Shown: positions 51,704 through 61,218, numbered from the stretch's first letter. The stretch is DNA of 64,000 nt from Scalindua sp964584595 (GCA_964584595.1 CAZPAM010000001.1:114643-178642), one strand, 5' to 3'. Made by a program: numbers and translations. The notes: a model not told the origin generated them from the letters alone.

Positions 51704-52948
51704 TTATGTTGTTTTATTAATTGTTTTACCCACAAATGCCAGCATTCCACCCCAAATAAAGCCAGGAGCTTTTGCAAAATCCAATGTGACCCCTATCAGG
51801 CCAATTATTATCCAATTAAACGGAAATATAAATGAACACCCAACCTTTCGCCTTAAAGGACGTATTATTCCCCTGAATACAATAGACAAAAGAAACAACG
51901 AAGCAACGTATATTTTAGTTATATGCGGTATATAGAAAATACTATTTACATTAAAATGTGCAAATATATAGTTCCATTTATAGATTAATCCTGAAGTTAA
52001 GACAGCTATAACCAAAAGATACACCTTCTCAAAAACTCCAAGCGTGATTTTACGATTCCACGGTCGCAAAAATCCTTTAAAAACAACATATAACACAACC
52101 AAAGAAGCCAGATATATCTTGGTTATGTGTGGAATATACAAAATACTATTTTCATCCCATCCTGCAACATAGAGATTCCACTTAAAAATTAATATAGTGA
52201 GTAATATTAACAAAGCTGACATATATAAATATTTATGGCCTTTAAAGACTTCCGTTTGAGCACCCGCCATAGCAAACTTATAATATTTCTTTATTGCTAA
52301 CCATAAGCTACCTGGCAAGCCATAATATATTGAAACAAAATCTCTTACAGTATCTGTTTTGTACCCCATAGACTTTATCCGTTCAATCCATTCAACGTCC
52401 TCTGAAGAACGTATGCTTGGAATAAAACCTCCTGATCTCTTAAAAACTTCCTTTTTCACTATTGATCCAGGCAATGTACCATTAGGGCTACAACCATATG
52501 TTGCAGCCCTTAATAGCTTTTTAAAGTAAGTATCAGCTTCAAAAAGAGTAAGACCGCCAACAAAATCTACATTCTTCCCAACTGCCATCTCTACACATCT
52601 TTCCATCCAGTCATATTCAGGTACAGTTGTTGAATCCAAGAAAGCAATCCATTCACTTTCTACCATCTCTACCCCTATATTTCTTGCGCCACCTGGATAA
52701 GCAGAATCAATCTTAATATACTTTACAGGAATTTTGCCATTCCACCCATTTATAAGATTTGATATTATATTGTTTGAACTAGAATCAACTATCACTATTT
52801 CCCTCGGCGACAGTGACTGGTTTTCAATACCCTGGAAGATTTCCGATAGATATTTTTCATTATTTTGAACAGGAACCACTACACATATGTCAAACAAGTC
52901 TACTGTTTTCTGTTCGTTTTTAGTACTAAAACAACCTTTCTCTTCCAT
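51704..52948 (-). CDS. GT2 glycosyltransferase with duplicated C-terminal membrane segment
   Basis: A 414-residue protein. The GT-A domain has VVVPVQNNEKYL at 23-34, IVIVDSSSNN near 51, AYPGGARNIGVE near 83, WIAFLDSTTVP near 100 with a DxD-like site, and SSEDVEWIERIKSMGY near 181. The C-terminal half is membrane-embedded. Residues 255-300 and 323-368 are two copies of one unit, each with KWN, an IPHITKIY block and an RP-R-RK end, offset by 68 residues. It probably adds a sugar to a lipid-linked intermediate at the inner membrane. No ribosome binding site is clear. Confidence 0.83.
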   Translation of the reverse strand: MEEKGCFSTKNEQKTVDLFDICVVVPVQNNEKYLSEIFQGIENQSLSPREIVIVDSSSNNIISNLINGWNGKIPVKYIKIDSAYPGGARNIGVEMVESEWIAFLDSTTVPEYDWMERCVEMAVGKNVDFVGGLTLFEADTYFKKLLRAATYGCSPNGTLPGSIVKKEVFKRSGGFIPSIRSSEDVEWIERIKSMGYKTDTVRDFVSIYYGLPGSLWLAIKKYYKFAMAGAQTEVFKGHKYLYMSALLILLTILIFKWNLYVAGWDENSILYIPHITKIYLASLVVLYVVFKGFLRPWNRKITLGVFEKVYLLVIAVLTSGLIYKWNYIFAHFNVNSIFYIPHITKIYVASLFLLSIVFRGIIRPLRRKVGCSFIFPFNWIIIGLIGVTLDFAKAPGFIWGGMLAFVGKTINKTT

Positions 52949-53265
52949 AATTTGGGCCTATAATAAACATTATACTTCAGTATAGGACTATTTGCTGCAA
53001 AGTGCTATCAACCAAGAAAAAGAAGTTGTTATTTTATTTACATTAACTTCTTCAGAAAGAAATTTATGAAATGTTCTTTTATTCCGATGGTTGACGTGGT
53101 CTTGATCATGTTCACACTGCAATATGTTCTTTCACCTCATCAAGAATGTTTTGGCAATTCAAATCTTTTACAAATTTAATCAATTTTATAATTTAACAAC
53201 AAAAGGACTACTTGTTCGGTACTTTGTATATTCATATTTATTCAAAACAGTAGGTAGCCAAAAAC
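52949..53265. other. 317-bp AT-rich gap
   Basis: No minus-strand coding sequence is evident. A plus-strand 61-codon frame at 53124-53309 has a skewed Phe/Asn/Lys composition expected of AT-rich non-coding DNA and runs into the next gene. A weak terminator-like hairpin lies at 53020-53052. The part next to 52948 may contain the promoter of the GT2 gene. Confidence 0.5.
53020..53052 (-). terminator. Possible Rho-independent terminator after the LPG-synthase-type gene
   Basis: On the minus strand AAGAAGTT and AACTTCTT pair across a 17-base loop and are followed by TTTTCTT. The stem has only two G-C pairs, so termination may be weak. Confidence 0.35.
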
Positions 53266-54198
53266 TCATCTCTTTAATTTATTCAAAAACATGTCTTTTG
53301 CACTATTAACGGAATGATTGCTAAGGAATATAAAACCAATAGCACCTGGCAACAGGTTGTTTACACAAAACAATAAAAAGCTTGCCGTTACAGCAATGGC
53401 CGGGGAGACTCCGAAAGAATTAAGCATTAAGGCAGCCACGCCTTCCCTAAGTCCCAAACCTCCAATTGTTATGGGGAAATTGCTAATAAGCACAATAATT
53501 GGCATTACTGAAAAAACAGCTAAAAAACTTACATGTCCAAAAGCGTTTAACAATAAGCCAAATTGTACTATATTAATACCACATACAAGAAGACGTATAA
53601 GTAAGCATAAATTTTTTAAACTATAAGGCAAATCTTCAACAGAAATAAATAATCTTTCTAATTTCTCCTTAAAAGGCAGCATCAACATCTTTTTTTTTAC
53701 AGGATTGTATAAAATCGGAAACAAAATAATGCATAGTAATAGAATTGAAGAACCACCAAATATTACTGCCATTTTCACACCAAAAACGAGTAAGCAGCCT
53801 ATAGTTGATAAAAGGAGAAGCACTTGTAAATCAATAGCCTTATCTAACAAAGCAACCCCTAACAACACTTCTCTATTACCAGATAAGAACAATATTCTTG
53901 AAAGTTCTCCAACTCTCATAGGAGTAAACAACCCTATGCCCATTCCTCCAAGATAGGAGGTAGCAAAACTTTTCCATGTCGCTTTGAATCCGGAACCATT
54001 TACTAATAATTTCCATTTATATACACCAAGTAGAACAACTATAGGAGACATGAACATCGCCATTAGAACTTCAATATGCCAAAGCTTATCCAGATTACCG
54101 GAAATATGTTTCAATCCAATCTTATGTACAACAATAAAAATAAGGATTAAAGTTATAATAATTTTTAATATTCCCACCAATTTCTTATTCATTGACAT
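53266..54198 (-). CDS. Lysylphosphatidylglycerol synthase-type (UPF0104) membrane protein
   Basis: A 310-residue protein with about seven or eight hydrophobic segments. Diagnostic blocks are YLGGMGIGLFTPMRVGELSR near 87-106, and FPITIGGLGLREGVAALML near 250-268 with the GGLGLREG motif of the family. Members such as AglD-like proteins and the MprF flippase domain are involved in lipid or lipid-linked sugar translocation. Here it may move or help polymerise a lipid-linked glycan intermediate (inference). The start is an ATG at 54198, with a second ATG two codons on. Confidence 0.87.
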   Translation of the reverse strand: MSMNKKLVGILKIIITLILIFIVVHKIGLKHISGNLDKLWHIEVLMAMFMSPIVVLLGVYKWKLLVNGSGFKATWKSFATSYLGGMGIGLFTPMRVGELSRILFLSGNREVLLGVALLDKAIDLQVLLLLSTIGCLLVFGVKMAVIFGGSSILLLCIILFPILYNPVKKKMLMLPFKEKLERLFISVEDLPYSLKNLCLLIRLLVCGINIVQFGLLLNAFGHVSFLAVFSVMPIIVLISNFPITIGGLGLREGVAALMLNSFGVSPAIAVTASFLLFCVNNLLPGAIGFIFLSNHSVNSAKDMFLNKLKR

Positions 54199-54235
54199 CC
54201 ATCCAGCAAAAAAGATTTAATTCAGGAAGATTATA

Positions 54236-55657
54236 TTACTTTCTATAGTAGTGATTAATTAGAGCTGTTCCTCCTTTTACCAAAGCCTTAGTATTACGAA
54301 AAAAATACTTAGTTTTAAATGGGTATGATAAAATTATTTTTGGACGCAAATAAAATTCCTTAAAAGCCAATTTGTTCAATTTAATCAAATCATCCTCGGT
54401 TAATCCATAAGGTATAAAACTGGGCTTAACATGAAAATGCAACTCCCTCCAATCAAGGTTAGCTTTACCATATTTCGACAAATCACCATATAATTGAGAG
54501 CCAGGGAGAGGTGCAAAATAGTTAATCTTAAAATCATCCAGTTTCAATTTCTTTGCAAAATCAATTGTTTCCCTGATAGTTTGCTTTGTCTCTTTTGGCA
54601 GGCCCATCATAAAGAATCCAATGCTTTTTATACCCTCTTGTTTTGTTAATGAAACGGCCCTTTCTACTTGTTCTAAAGTAATTCCTTTTTTAATAGTATC
54701 AAGGACTACTTGAGATCCACTTTCAATACCAAATCTAATTTGCCAACAACCAGCTTTTTTCATGATTCCTAGTATATCTGCATCAATACTACTAACACGT
54801 GCCAAACAAGACCAACTGAAATCTAATTCTTCTTCAACAATATATTCACACAACTTTTTTGTTCTTTTTTTTGATAGCATAAACTCATCATCGTTAAAAC
54901 GAATATCTCGAATTCCATAGTTAAAATACAAATCTTTTATCATCGCTATAATATATTCTGGGCTGTGCATTCTATATTTATTTCCAAAAACACTCCTATC
55001 ACAAAAAGTACAATGGAATGCACAACCTCTAGAAGTTATTAAAGAAAAAGACGGTGATCGTAGCACCGCATATAAAGTTGGTGTATAATTTTTTGATATA
55101 TCAGGAAGTAAATCCCATGCAGGCATTGGCAATTCATCCAAATCCTTAATAAGCGTTGCTGGCCCAGTATCATTTATCTTATCATTTTCTCGAAATATTA
55201 TCCCTCTAACACCTTGTAAAGGGAGGCCGTTTTCTAACGCATTTAACAAATCTACAATCACTTTTTCCCCTTCACCAATTACCCCAATATCAAACTGATG
55301 AAATTTGGACATTGTCTCTTTGGGAGTTGCAGTTATATGGGCTCCTCCTATTAAAATAATTACATTCGGAATTTTTTCCTTGATCATTTCTGCCAACTTT
55401 GCCGCATTATATATTGCCAATGTCACAGAAGTAAATCCTATATATCTAGGATTTCTTTTAATTAACATATTTACCACTTCATCATAGTTTAGGTTTAAAG
55501 CGGGCATATCAATTATTTCTACATTTAAATTATTATCGCGAACAACCGCTGCCAAATAACATATACCTAAAAGAGCTTCATTACTCCCACCAAGCGCTAA
55601 TTTACCGTACATCTCTTCTGAAGTTAATGGAGGACTAATAAAAACAATTTTACTCAT
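54236..55657 (-). CDS. B12-binding-domain radical SAM protein, third copy
   Basis: A 473-residue protein. The N-terminal domain contains SPPLTSEEMYG, NVEIIDMPAL near 45, YIGFTSVTLAIYNAAKLAE near 72 and ILIGGAHITATP near 101. The iron-sulfur cysteines are C212, C216 and C219 in SRGCAFHCTFCDRS. GIESGSQVVLDTIKKGIT near 300 and GFFMMGLPKET near 335 follow. It looks like the BchE/hopanoid-type class and is less similar to the tandem pair at 16028 and 19167 than they are to each other. GGGAG six bases before the ATG supports the start. The substrate is unknown; the neighbours are glycan assembly genes. Confidence 0.87.
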   Translation of the reverse strand: MSKIVFISPPLTSEEMYGKLALGGSNEALLGICYLAAVVRDNNLNVEIIDMPALNLNYDEVVNMLIKRNPRYIGFTSVTLAIYNAAKLAEMIKEKIPNVIILIGGAHITATPKETMSKFHQFDIGVIGEGEKVIVDLLNALENGLPLQGVRGIIFRENDKINDTGPATLIKDLDELPMPAWDLLPDISKNYTPTLYAVLRSPSFSLITSRGCAFHCTFCDRSVFGNKYRMHSPEYIIAMIKDLYFNYGIRDIRFNDDEFMLSKKRTKKLCEYIVEEELDFSWSCLARVSSIDADILGIMKKAGCWQIRFGIESGSQVVLDTIKKGITLEQVERAVSLTKQEGIKSIGFFMMGLPKETKQTIRETIDFAKKLKLDDFKINYFAPLPGSQLYGDLSKYGKANLDWRELHFHVKPSFIPYGLTEDDLIKLNKLAFKEFYLRPKIILSYPFKTKYFFRNTKALVKGGTALINHYYRK

Positions 55658-55698
55658 GTAAAACTCCCAAATTAATATGTTTTATCCTAAATCCCGCA

Positions 55699-55714
55699 AG
55701 TTCCGCCTGGAACT
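55699..55714. other. Short hairpin in the leader of the third radical SAM gene
   Basis: AGTTCC-GCCT-GGAACT is a perfect 6-bp stem with a 4-base loop 42 bases before the ATG. The 224-bp gap here (55658-55881) holds nothing else that I can identify. Confidence 0.25.
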
Positions 55715-55881
55715 CTCTCATTGTTAATTACAACATCTTTTTTAACATTGCTTGCAACTCTCAATACTTTTCGTATAATACGCCATATTAATATCTTCTA
55801 ATAGGAATTATCTCTTTATATATTTTATATGTTTTACTCTGTTCTCTAATTCTCTTAAATTCAACACCTTTGAAAGAACAA

Positions 55882-57294
55882 TCATAACTTAGTTGGCAAA
55901 TTGCTCATGTTATGTGATGTTAATTCCAACCTTTCTATAATAAAAATAAGAGCAAACAAGAACCACAGAAAACGAAAATTCATAATGTCCATATCAATAC
56001 TCTGAATAATAAAACCTACTAGACTGGAAAATATAGCCCACGATAGAATCTGAAAATAGTTGTCTTTAGCTACAAATGACATATTCAGGGCTTTCCTTAT
56101 TGCTTTACTCCATAGAAAGATAAGTGCTATCAATCCTATAAGACCTGTTTGTGCGGCTTTACCCAAAATCATACAGTGTGGGTCCATAGCAGGAAAAATG
56201 CCAGGCAACTTTCCCTCCATTTTATATCTTCTTATTTCATCATTGAATACTCCTAATCCAACCCCTATTATTGGATGGTCCAGTATCATCTCCATAGCAA
56301 CCCTTTTTAATCTGTAATAGGTAGTATCTATATACCCTATTTCGACGCTGACTTTTTCTAATTCCTTACTATTATCAGTAAAGGCAATGTTAGGTTCTAT
56401 ATTTGTACTGTTTTCGACCGTTGTCTTCATTATCTGAAAGTCAACAAATTGCCACCTGGTAATCAAAGAAATAAATAAACCAAATAAAATAATAAATATA
56501 GCTGTCAATACCTTCAAATATCTATAATACTTTTCAGGCCTTTGAAACCTTGATAAAACCAAGTAGATTGCTACTGCCAAGCCGAGCCATCCTCTCGAGA
56601 ATGTGAAGAACAAAACACATATGAATAATATTAAAGTAACATAATAAAAGAGACGCTTTTTACCTGCTTTTGAATTAAGCAATAGTGCAAGACAGATTGG
56701 GAAAGATATGGTGAGATAACTACTGACAAACTTTGAATTAACACCAAAAGTAGAGTAAGCACGATAAATGTTGCCTAAATAGGGGAAAGCGGCATATTCT
56801 TTCACAAGAAAGGTTTTAATATCAAATACATAGGCCAAAAAAATACCCAGTATCCCAAGAAACGCTACCAAAGCACTTGTTATCAACCAAATGTTTATCA
56901 CCATTTCAAGCATTTTTCTATCTCTAACAGCATTAACAATAAGATAGAATAGTGCTATCAAATAAAGGATACCGATAAATTCAACAAGACCATCCTTGAT
57001 ATTAGAAGAATTTAAGATGGACAGCAAAGAGGCAACTAAATAGAATACAAGAGGGACAGCAAGAGAAGTCCTGTTAAATCTTATCTGGTTGTGACAAAGC
57101 TTATATAACCAGGCAGGCAGAAGAAAAAGAAAGATAAAATCTACAATCTGGATCTTTGACCCTATAGGCCCAGGGAAGAGAGGATTTCCAGGAGTATAGA
57201 TCATTATAGGAACAGACAGAATAAGCAATATAAGGCCTATTGTCTCTATGTTATAATGTTCAATATATATATATTCTTTTATTCTTCTAACCAT
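55882..57294 (-). CDS. O-antigen ligase/polymerase (Wzy/WaaL family)
   Basis: A 470-residue membrane protein with roughly ten to twelve hydrophobic segments. FTFSRGWLGLAVAIY near 228-242 and a periplasmic loop around residues 275-345, with HPIIGVGLGVFNDEIRRY near 337 and MDPHCMILGKAAQTGLIG near 365, form the Wzy_C/O-antigen ligase signature. It either polymerises repeat units or joins glycan to a lipid or protein acceptor in the periplasm. No other Wzy or WaaL homologue is visible in the window, so it is the best candidate for the final transfer step. Confidence 0.87.
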   Translation of the reverse strand: MVRRIKEYIYIEHYNIETIGLILLILSVPIMIYTPGNPLFPGPIGSKIQIVDFIFLFLLPAWLYKLCHNQIRFNRTSLAVPLVFYLVASLLSILNSSNIKDGLVEFIGILYLIALFYLIVNAVRDRKMLEMVINIWLITSALVAFLGILGIFLAYVFDIKTFLVKEYAAFPYLGNIYRAYSTFGVNSKFVSSYLTISFPICLALLLNSKAGKKRLFYYVTLILFICVLFFTFSRGWLGLAVAIYLVLSRFQRPEKYYRYLKVLTAIFIILFGLFISLITRWQFVDFQIMKTTVENSTNIEPNIAFTDNSKELEKVSVEIGYIDTTYYRLKRVAMEMILDHPIIGVGLGVFNDEIRRYKMEGKLPGIFPAMDPHCMILGKAAQTGLIGLIALIFLWSKAIRKALNMSFVAKDNYFQILSWAIFSSLVGFIIQSIDMDIMNFRFLWFLFALIFIIERLELTSHNMSNLPTKL

Positions 57295-57323
57295 TCCCTG
57301 CTAGAAATATTTGTCACTTTATG

Positions 57324-58250
57324 TCATGAAATCTCTTCAACATTATAGTCTTTATTGTTTGATTTTAGTCGATTGATCAACAATTCACCCAGCAAACCAA
57401 TCGATATAAATTGGATTCCCACAATCATAATAAAGACTCCAAGTAATAAGGCTGCTTGATGTCCAATTCTGCCTGTAACCAATAATCCCCTGAGTGCCAG
57501 GAAAGAGTCCAGGCAGAAACCTGTCATAAACAACATAATACCGCCAAAACCGAAAAGATGTAGAGGCCGATCTATATAACGTCCAAGAAACACAAGAGTC
57601 ATTAAATCCAAAATACCCTTCATAAATCGACTAATTCCGTATTTTGATTTACCAAACCTCCTTGGTTTGTTCTTAACAGGAACTTCGGCAATGCGATATC
57701 CTCGTCTATAGAGTAATACTGGAATAAACCTATATAGCTCCCCATATAGATATATATTTTTTAAAGCATGTCTCTTAAATATTCTAAAAGGACAGTTTAC
57801 ATCATGAATTTTAAGCCCTGTAAACAATGACACCAATAAATTGAAGCAGATCGAAGGGACTGTCCTTGACAAGCTTCCCTTGCCGCCATGCTTCCATCCT
57901 ATTACTACATCATAGCCTTCTTCAATTTTTTTTATAATACATGGTATATCCGAAGGGTCATCCTGCAAATCACCATCCATGGTTATAACATAATCTCCTT
58001 TGCAATATTCAAAACCAGCGTTGTATGCAGTTGACTTTCCCTGATTTGTTCTTAACTTTATTATCTTAACATGTGACATTCTCTGTTTTAATTTTTTTAG
58101 TTCTACAAAAGTATTATCTTCACTTCCATCGTCCACAAAAATGATTTCGAAAGACTTACCTGTTTTTGAAAGCTCTGCATGCAACTGGTCCCCAATAAGC
58201 TTTACGTTTTCACGTTCATTATATAGCGGGATAATTATAGAAATGTCCAT
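57324..58250 (-). CDS. GT2 glycosyltransferase, dolichyl-phosphate-mannose synthase/GtrB type
   Basis: A 308-residue protein. IIIPLYNERENVKLIG at 5-20, IIFVDDGSEDNTF near 36, NQGKSTAYNAGFEYCKGDYVITMDGDLQDDP near 69-99 with DxD, and FRIFKRHAL near 155 are typical. KNKPRRFGKSKYG near 193 lies at the membrane interface, and two hydrophobic hairpins follow at 233-258 and 267-295. Such enzymes make polyprenyl-phosphate sugars or initiate lipid-linked glycans. It is 29 bases downstream of the ligase start side and probably cotranscribed with it. Confidence 0.88.
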   Translation of the reverse strand: MDISIIIPLYNERENVKLIGDQLHAELSKTGKSFEIIFVDDGSEDNTFVELKKLKQRMSHVKIIKLRTNQGKSTAYNAGFEYCKGDYVITMDGDLQDDPSDIPCIIKKIEEGYDVVIGWKHGGKGSLSRTVPSICFNLLVSLFTGLKIHDVNCPFRIFKRHALKNIYLYGELYRFIPVLLYRRGYRIAEVPVKNKPRRFGKSKYGISRFMKGILDLMTLVFLGRYIDRPLHLFGFGGIMLFMTGFCLDSFLALRGLLVTGRIGHQAALLLGVFIMIVGIQFISIGLLGELLINRLKSNNKDYNVEEIS

Positions 58251-58348
58251 ATTATATTCCGTTTGACTTTATTATAAGTTTACCAATCCGGTCACATCTT
58301 AAAATTCAGTTAAGAAACCCAATAAACAAAAATACCTATCGTTTTGTC

Positions 58349-59794
58349 TTAGACATAAATGCTTTTCCTGCCTAACTCATGAAATTGATTGAGTTGGTTT
58401 AACATGATGGCGTCCGGAGAATCTATGCGTTTGTCAATGACTGAAACGGTTTGGTCAGTTGCTAACTTTGGCAACCGGGGACTGTAAATATTTATACCTC
58501 CTACAGCCTTTGACAGCAGGGAGCATAAAGATTCGCCAGCAGCTTTCGCTGCCGTATACTCGCCCATGTTCAGCGGCTGCTCAGATAGAAATACAGTTGA
58601 CGGATAAAAATAATTTTTAATTCCTTTGCTAGCCGTAATCTTGAATATTTTATTAAACCCAGACACATAATAGTCACAAAATCTCATAAAAACCTCATTA
58701 CGAAACCGGCCTTTAGGAGCTGAACCGATATAAGGCGAACAAAAATAGTATATATGAGAAATATCATAACATTTCTGACTTATAATTCTATCAAGTTCAG
58801 CCTCGTCCGACAAAATATCTAAGCTGAAACAGTCGGCTTGCAAGCCAGACATCTCTATGTCATTAACTATTTTTTCCGCATCTTGTCTACCAGTAGCATA
58901 TGTTAAAAAAACTTTTGCACCTCCGACTGCTAATATTTTTGCCGTTATCTCCCCTAATCCCCTGCTCCCTCCCACAACGAGAGCTACTTGCCCGGCAAAA
59001 GAGGCTGAATCTACTTTCTCTTGCACCTTTTCAATAGAAGATTGCACACTAGGCATTGGCCGTAAAAACCCGGTAACAGTTCCTTTTGCTCCCGGTGAAA
59101 CAATTTCAACCGTTACAAGATTAAATCGACCATCATAATTTACAACCTTATATTGCATCAATGATTCACCTGGCTTCAAGTTGACAAATTCCATCTGCAT
59201 CCCAGAAAAAACCGAGTGCAACCCAGGACACTTCATACCAATGAGACGAGTAGTAGCAAGAATTTCAGCCACCTGTAAACCTGGAATGAATTTCACAACA
59301 AAGGCAAACAGTTTCATAGCCGTTTCCTGGTGTAGTACTAACTCAAGATCCCCCTCTGCCTTAGAAATATTTTCACTATTAATTGCCGTATACCCGGTGT
59401 TATCAAAAAGTATAGATTTTGGCTCATAGTCATCTAAATAATGAAGATTTTTTTCTCTCTGAAACTCAATTTCAGCAGTAAGCGTAGTTTCATTTGAAGT
59501 TCTCAGTCCCAAAAACACTTTTTCAGGAGAGTCCATAATCAGTTGACATGTAACTTTTTCGTCCAGACCAGCCGGTTTTAAAAATTTAGCCTGAAGTTTC
59601 CTTAAGACTATATTCTCAGATATACTCTCCAGCAGGCAGTTCAACCCCCAAAGTAATAAATGCACACCATGAACAACTTGTTTGCCAAAGGTAAGCCGCC
59701 GAGCAGTAACAGGATCCATGTGGAGTGGATTGTAGTCACCAGAAAGGCGAGCAAACATATCTTGATCTGACTTAGTAAAAACTCGATTTTTCAT
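58349..59794 (-). CDS. Hot-dog (MaoC-like) dehydratase / SDR ketoreductase fusion
   Basis: A 481-residue fusion. The first hot-dog domain has FTKSDQDMFARLSGDYNPLHMD at residues 6-26 in two parts, with the Asp20/His25 pair of MaoC hydratases, and GKQVVHGVHLLLWG near 37. A second, thioesterase-like hot-dog region spans about 150-245 (GLHSVFSGMQMEF). An SDR domain starts at 268 with VVGGSRGLGE near 273, and the catalytic Tyr413/Lys417 lie in YTAAKAAGES. Together they could hydrate or dehydrate and reduce a thioester-bound acyl group, presumably the one on the nearby ACP. I do not know a characterised protein with this layout in a glycan locus. Confidence 0.8.
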   Translation of the reverse strand: MKNRVFTKSDQDMFARLSGDYNPLHMDPVTARRLTFGKQVVHGVHLLLWGLNCLLESISENIVLRKLQAKFLKPAGLDEKVTCQLIMDSPEKVFLGLRTSNETTLTAEIEFQREKNLHYLDDYEPKSILFDNTGYTAINSENISKAEGDLELVLHQETAMKLFAFVVKFIPGLQVAEILATTRLIGMKCPGLHSVFSGMQMEFVNLKPGESLMQYKVVNYDGRFNLVTVEIVSPGAKGTVTGFLRPMPSVQSSIEKVQEKVDSASFAGQVALVVGGSRGLGEITAKILAVGGAKVFLTYATGRQDAEKIVNDIEMSGLQADCFSLDILSDEAELDRIISQKCYDISHIYYFCSPYIGSAPKGRFRNEVFMRFCDYYVSGFNKIFKITASKGIKNYFYPSTVFLSEQPLNMGEYTAAKAAGESLCSLLSKAVGGINIYSPRLPKLATDQTVSVIDKRIDSPDAIMLNQLNQFHELGRKSIYV

Positions 59795-59881
59795 AAATAA
59801 GTATTTTCGTCAAGATACAACTGTATGGTACTATACTTTACTCCTAAAGTATCCATTAGAGACAATCTACTCTCAAGTAAG

Positions 59882-60982
59882 TTACAAAGATGAATCACCA
59901 TCCATCAATGACATATACCAAAAAACACCGTTTTGACATACTGTTTTCATATCCTGTGTCCTAAATTTGAAGTATGGCCAATTTGGAATAATACGTTTAA
60001 AAGGCAGAAACCGCTTAACGATTTTCCGAATAGCTTTCGGGAAACCTATAATTTCTAAGGTATCAACTTTCAAATCTCTAACTTCTCCAACAAGCTTAGA
60101 AATTAAGATCACAAGATTCTCATCGTTCTTGAAATCACCAAAAATATCTATTATCAAACACCGCTTGAGTTTGAGATGTTCAACATGCTCAATTTTCAAT
60201 AAAATATATCCAAGAAACTGACCTTTTAAATAGGCACCATACATATGGTAAAGAGATGGAGCAATATTAATACGCCATTTTAACATTGCAACACTACGAT
60301 CAGTGTAAAACACCTTTTGCTCTCTTTTTGTAACCCAAAGCCTATCAAGTTCTTCCCCCAAATTATCTATACAGACCCTCTTAAGAAACAAATCCTGGAG
60401 GTTAGGATATATTTCCTTTTGCTTCAGAATGGTAATTATTTTAAATAATGGTGTTAAAAAAAGAGCAGTACCTGATGCAATACTACCAGGGAACTTACAT
60501 TTAATAAAAACAGCACGCAAGAACTGCCATGAATTATAAACCAGAAACAGCACCTCATTATAGTGAGCCTGGGGCACCGGCTTGGCTTTAAAATATTTAG
60601 AAACAGCCGCTGAATGCTCATTTGCCGTCGTATTAAGCAGAGCGGACACTTCTGGTTGCTTAAAAAACTTTAAAGCAAGTTTGAGCCCATGACTCTTATA
60701 TTCCGGAGCAACCGCATAGGCTCGGGCAGCAGCCACGAAAACTTCAGAGCCTTGATAACTATACATCATTGGAATATTAGCCAAATAACCAACGATATTA
60801 CTTTCGGCTTCAAGTACCCATCCAAAAGGGAAATCTTTACCAGCTTTTTTAAGGGCGGGGCTTTTACGGTAAGACTGCCATGCTTCAATAGACTCTGAAG
60901 GCATTCTTATTTTACGAAATAGTGACTTTACTTTTTCATAATCATTTATCTGAACTTCTCTCAATACTGGATGAGTGGTCAT
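59882..60982 (-). CDS. GNAT-fold acyltransferase coupled to the second ACP
   Basis: A 366-residue protein. VLREVQINDYEKVKSLFRKI near 6-25 starts a GNAT fold, VGYLANIPMMYSYQG near 63-77 and AARAYAVAPEYKSHGLKLALKFF near 84-106 include the acyl-CoA/acyl-pantetheine loop. LNTTANEHSAAVSKYFKAKPV near 117 and a C-terminal GNAT-like part follow. Its ATG overlaps the ACP stop (ATGA). It holds the same place as the protein at 36938-37933 in the first cassette, although the sequences are well diverged. I infer transfer of the ACP-bound acyl group to a sugar. Confidence 0.72.
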   Translation of the reverse strand: MTTHPVLREVQINDYEKVKSLFRKIRMPSESIEAWQSYRKSPALKKAGKDFPFGWVLEAESNIVGYLANIPMMYSYQGSEVFVAAARAYAVAPEYKSHGLKLALKFFKQPEVSALLNTTANEHSAAVSKYFKAKPVPQAHYNEVLFLVYNSWQFLRAVFIKCKFPGSIASGTALFLTPLFKIITILKQKEIYPNLQDLFLKRVCIDNLGEELDRLWVTKREQKVFYTDRSVAMLKWRINIAPSLYHMYGAYLKGQFLGYILLKIEHVEHLKLKRCLIIDIFGDFKNDENLVILISKLVGEVRDLKVDTLEIIGFPKAIRKIVKRFLPFKRIIPNWPYFKFRTQDMKTVCQNGVFWYMSLMDGDSSL

Positions 60983-61218
60983 TGTAAACCTAACTTCCCT
61001 TTGGTCACTTCTATTATTTCTCCCACACTAAGCATGCTCACAGCTTGTTCTTCGTCGTAACTAATACCAAATTCCTGCTCTAGAGCTAAAATCATATTAA
61101 TATGATTCATCGAGTCCCAATTCTCGACATTGTCAGACGTAGTTTCGGTGGATATTTTATCAGGAGAAACCTGGAAAATATTTACCAGTACTTGTATCAC
61201 CTTTTCTTGTATATCCAT
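60979..61218 (-). CDS. Acyl carrier protein
   Basis: A 79-residue ACP from the ATG at 61218 (a TTG fifteen bases upstream is less likely). The attachment serine is Ser36 in ENWDSMNHINMILAL. MDIQEKVIQVLVNIFQVSPD and the acidic region around it fit the fold. It lies 85 bases after the FkbH stop and overlaps the GNAT gene by four bases. It is the presumed carrier of the glyceryl or derived acyl group loaded by the FkbH at 61304. Confidence 0.92.
   Translation of the reverse strand: MDIQEKVIQVLVNIFQVSPDKISTETTSDNVENWDSMNHINMILALEQEFGISYDEEQAVSMLSVGEIIEVTKGKLGLQ

Noticed and set aside
53124..53309. Plus-strand 61-codon frame in the gap at 52949-53265
   Set aside because: Its composition is typical of AT-rich non-coding DNA and it overlaps the 3' end of a well-supported gene.
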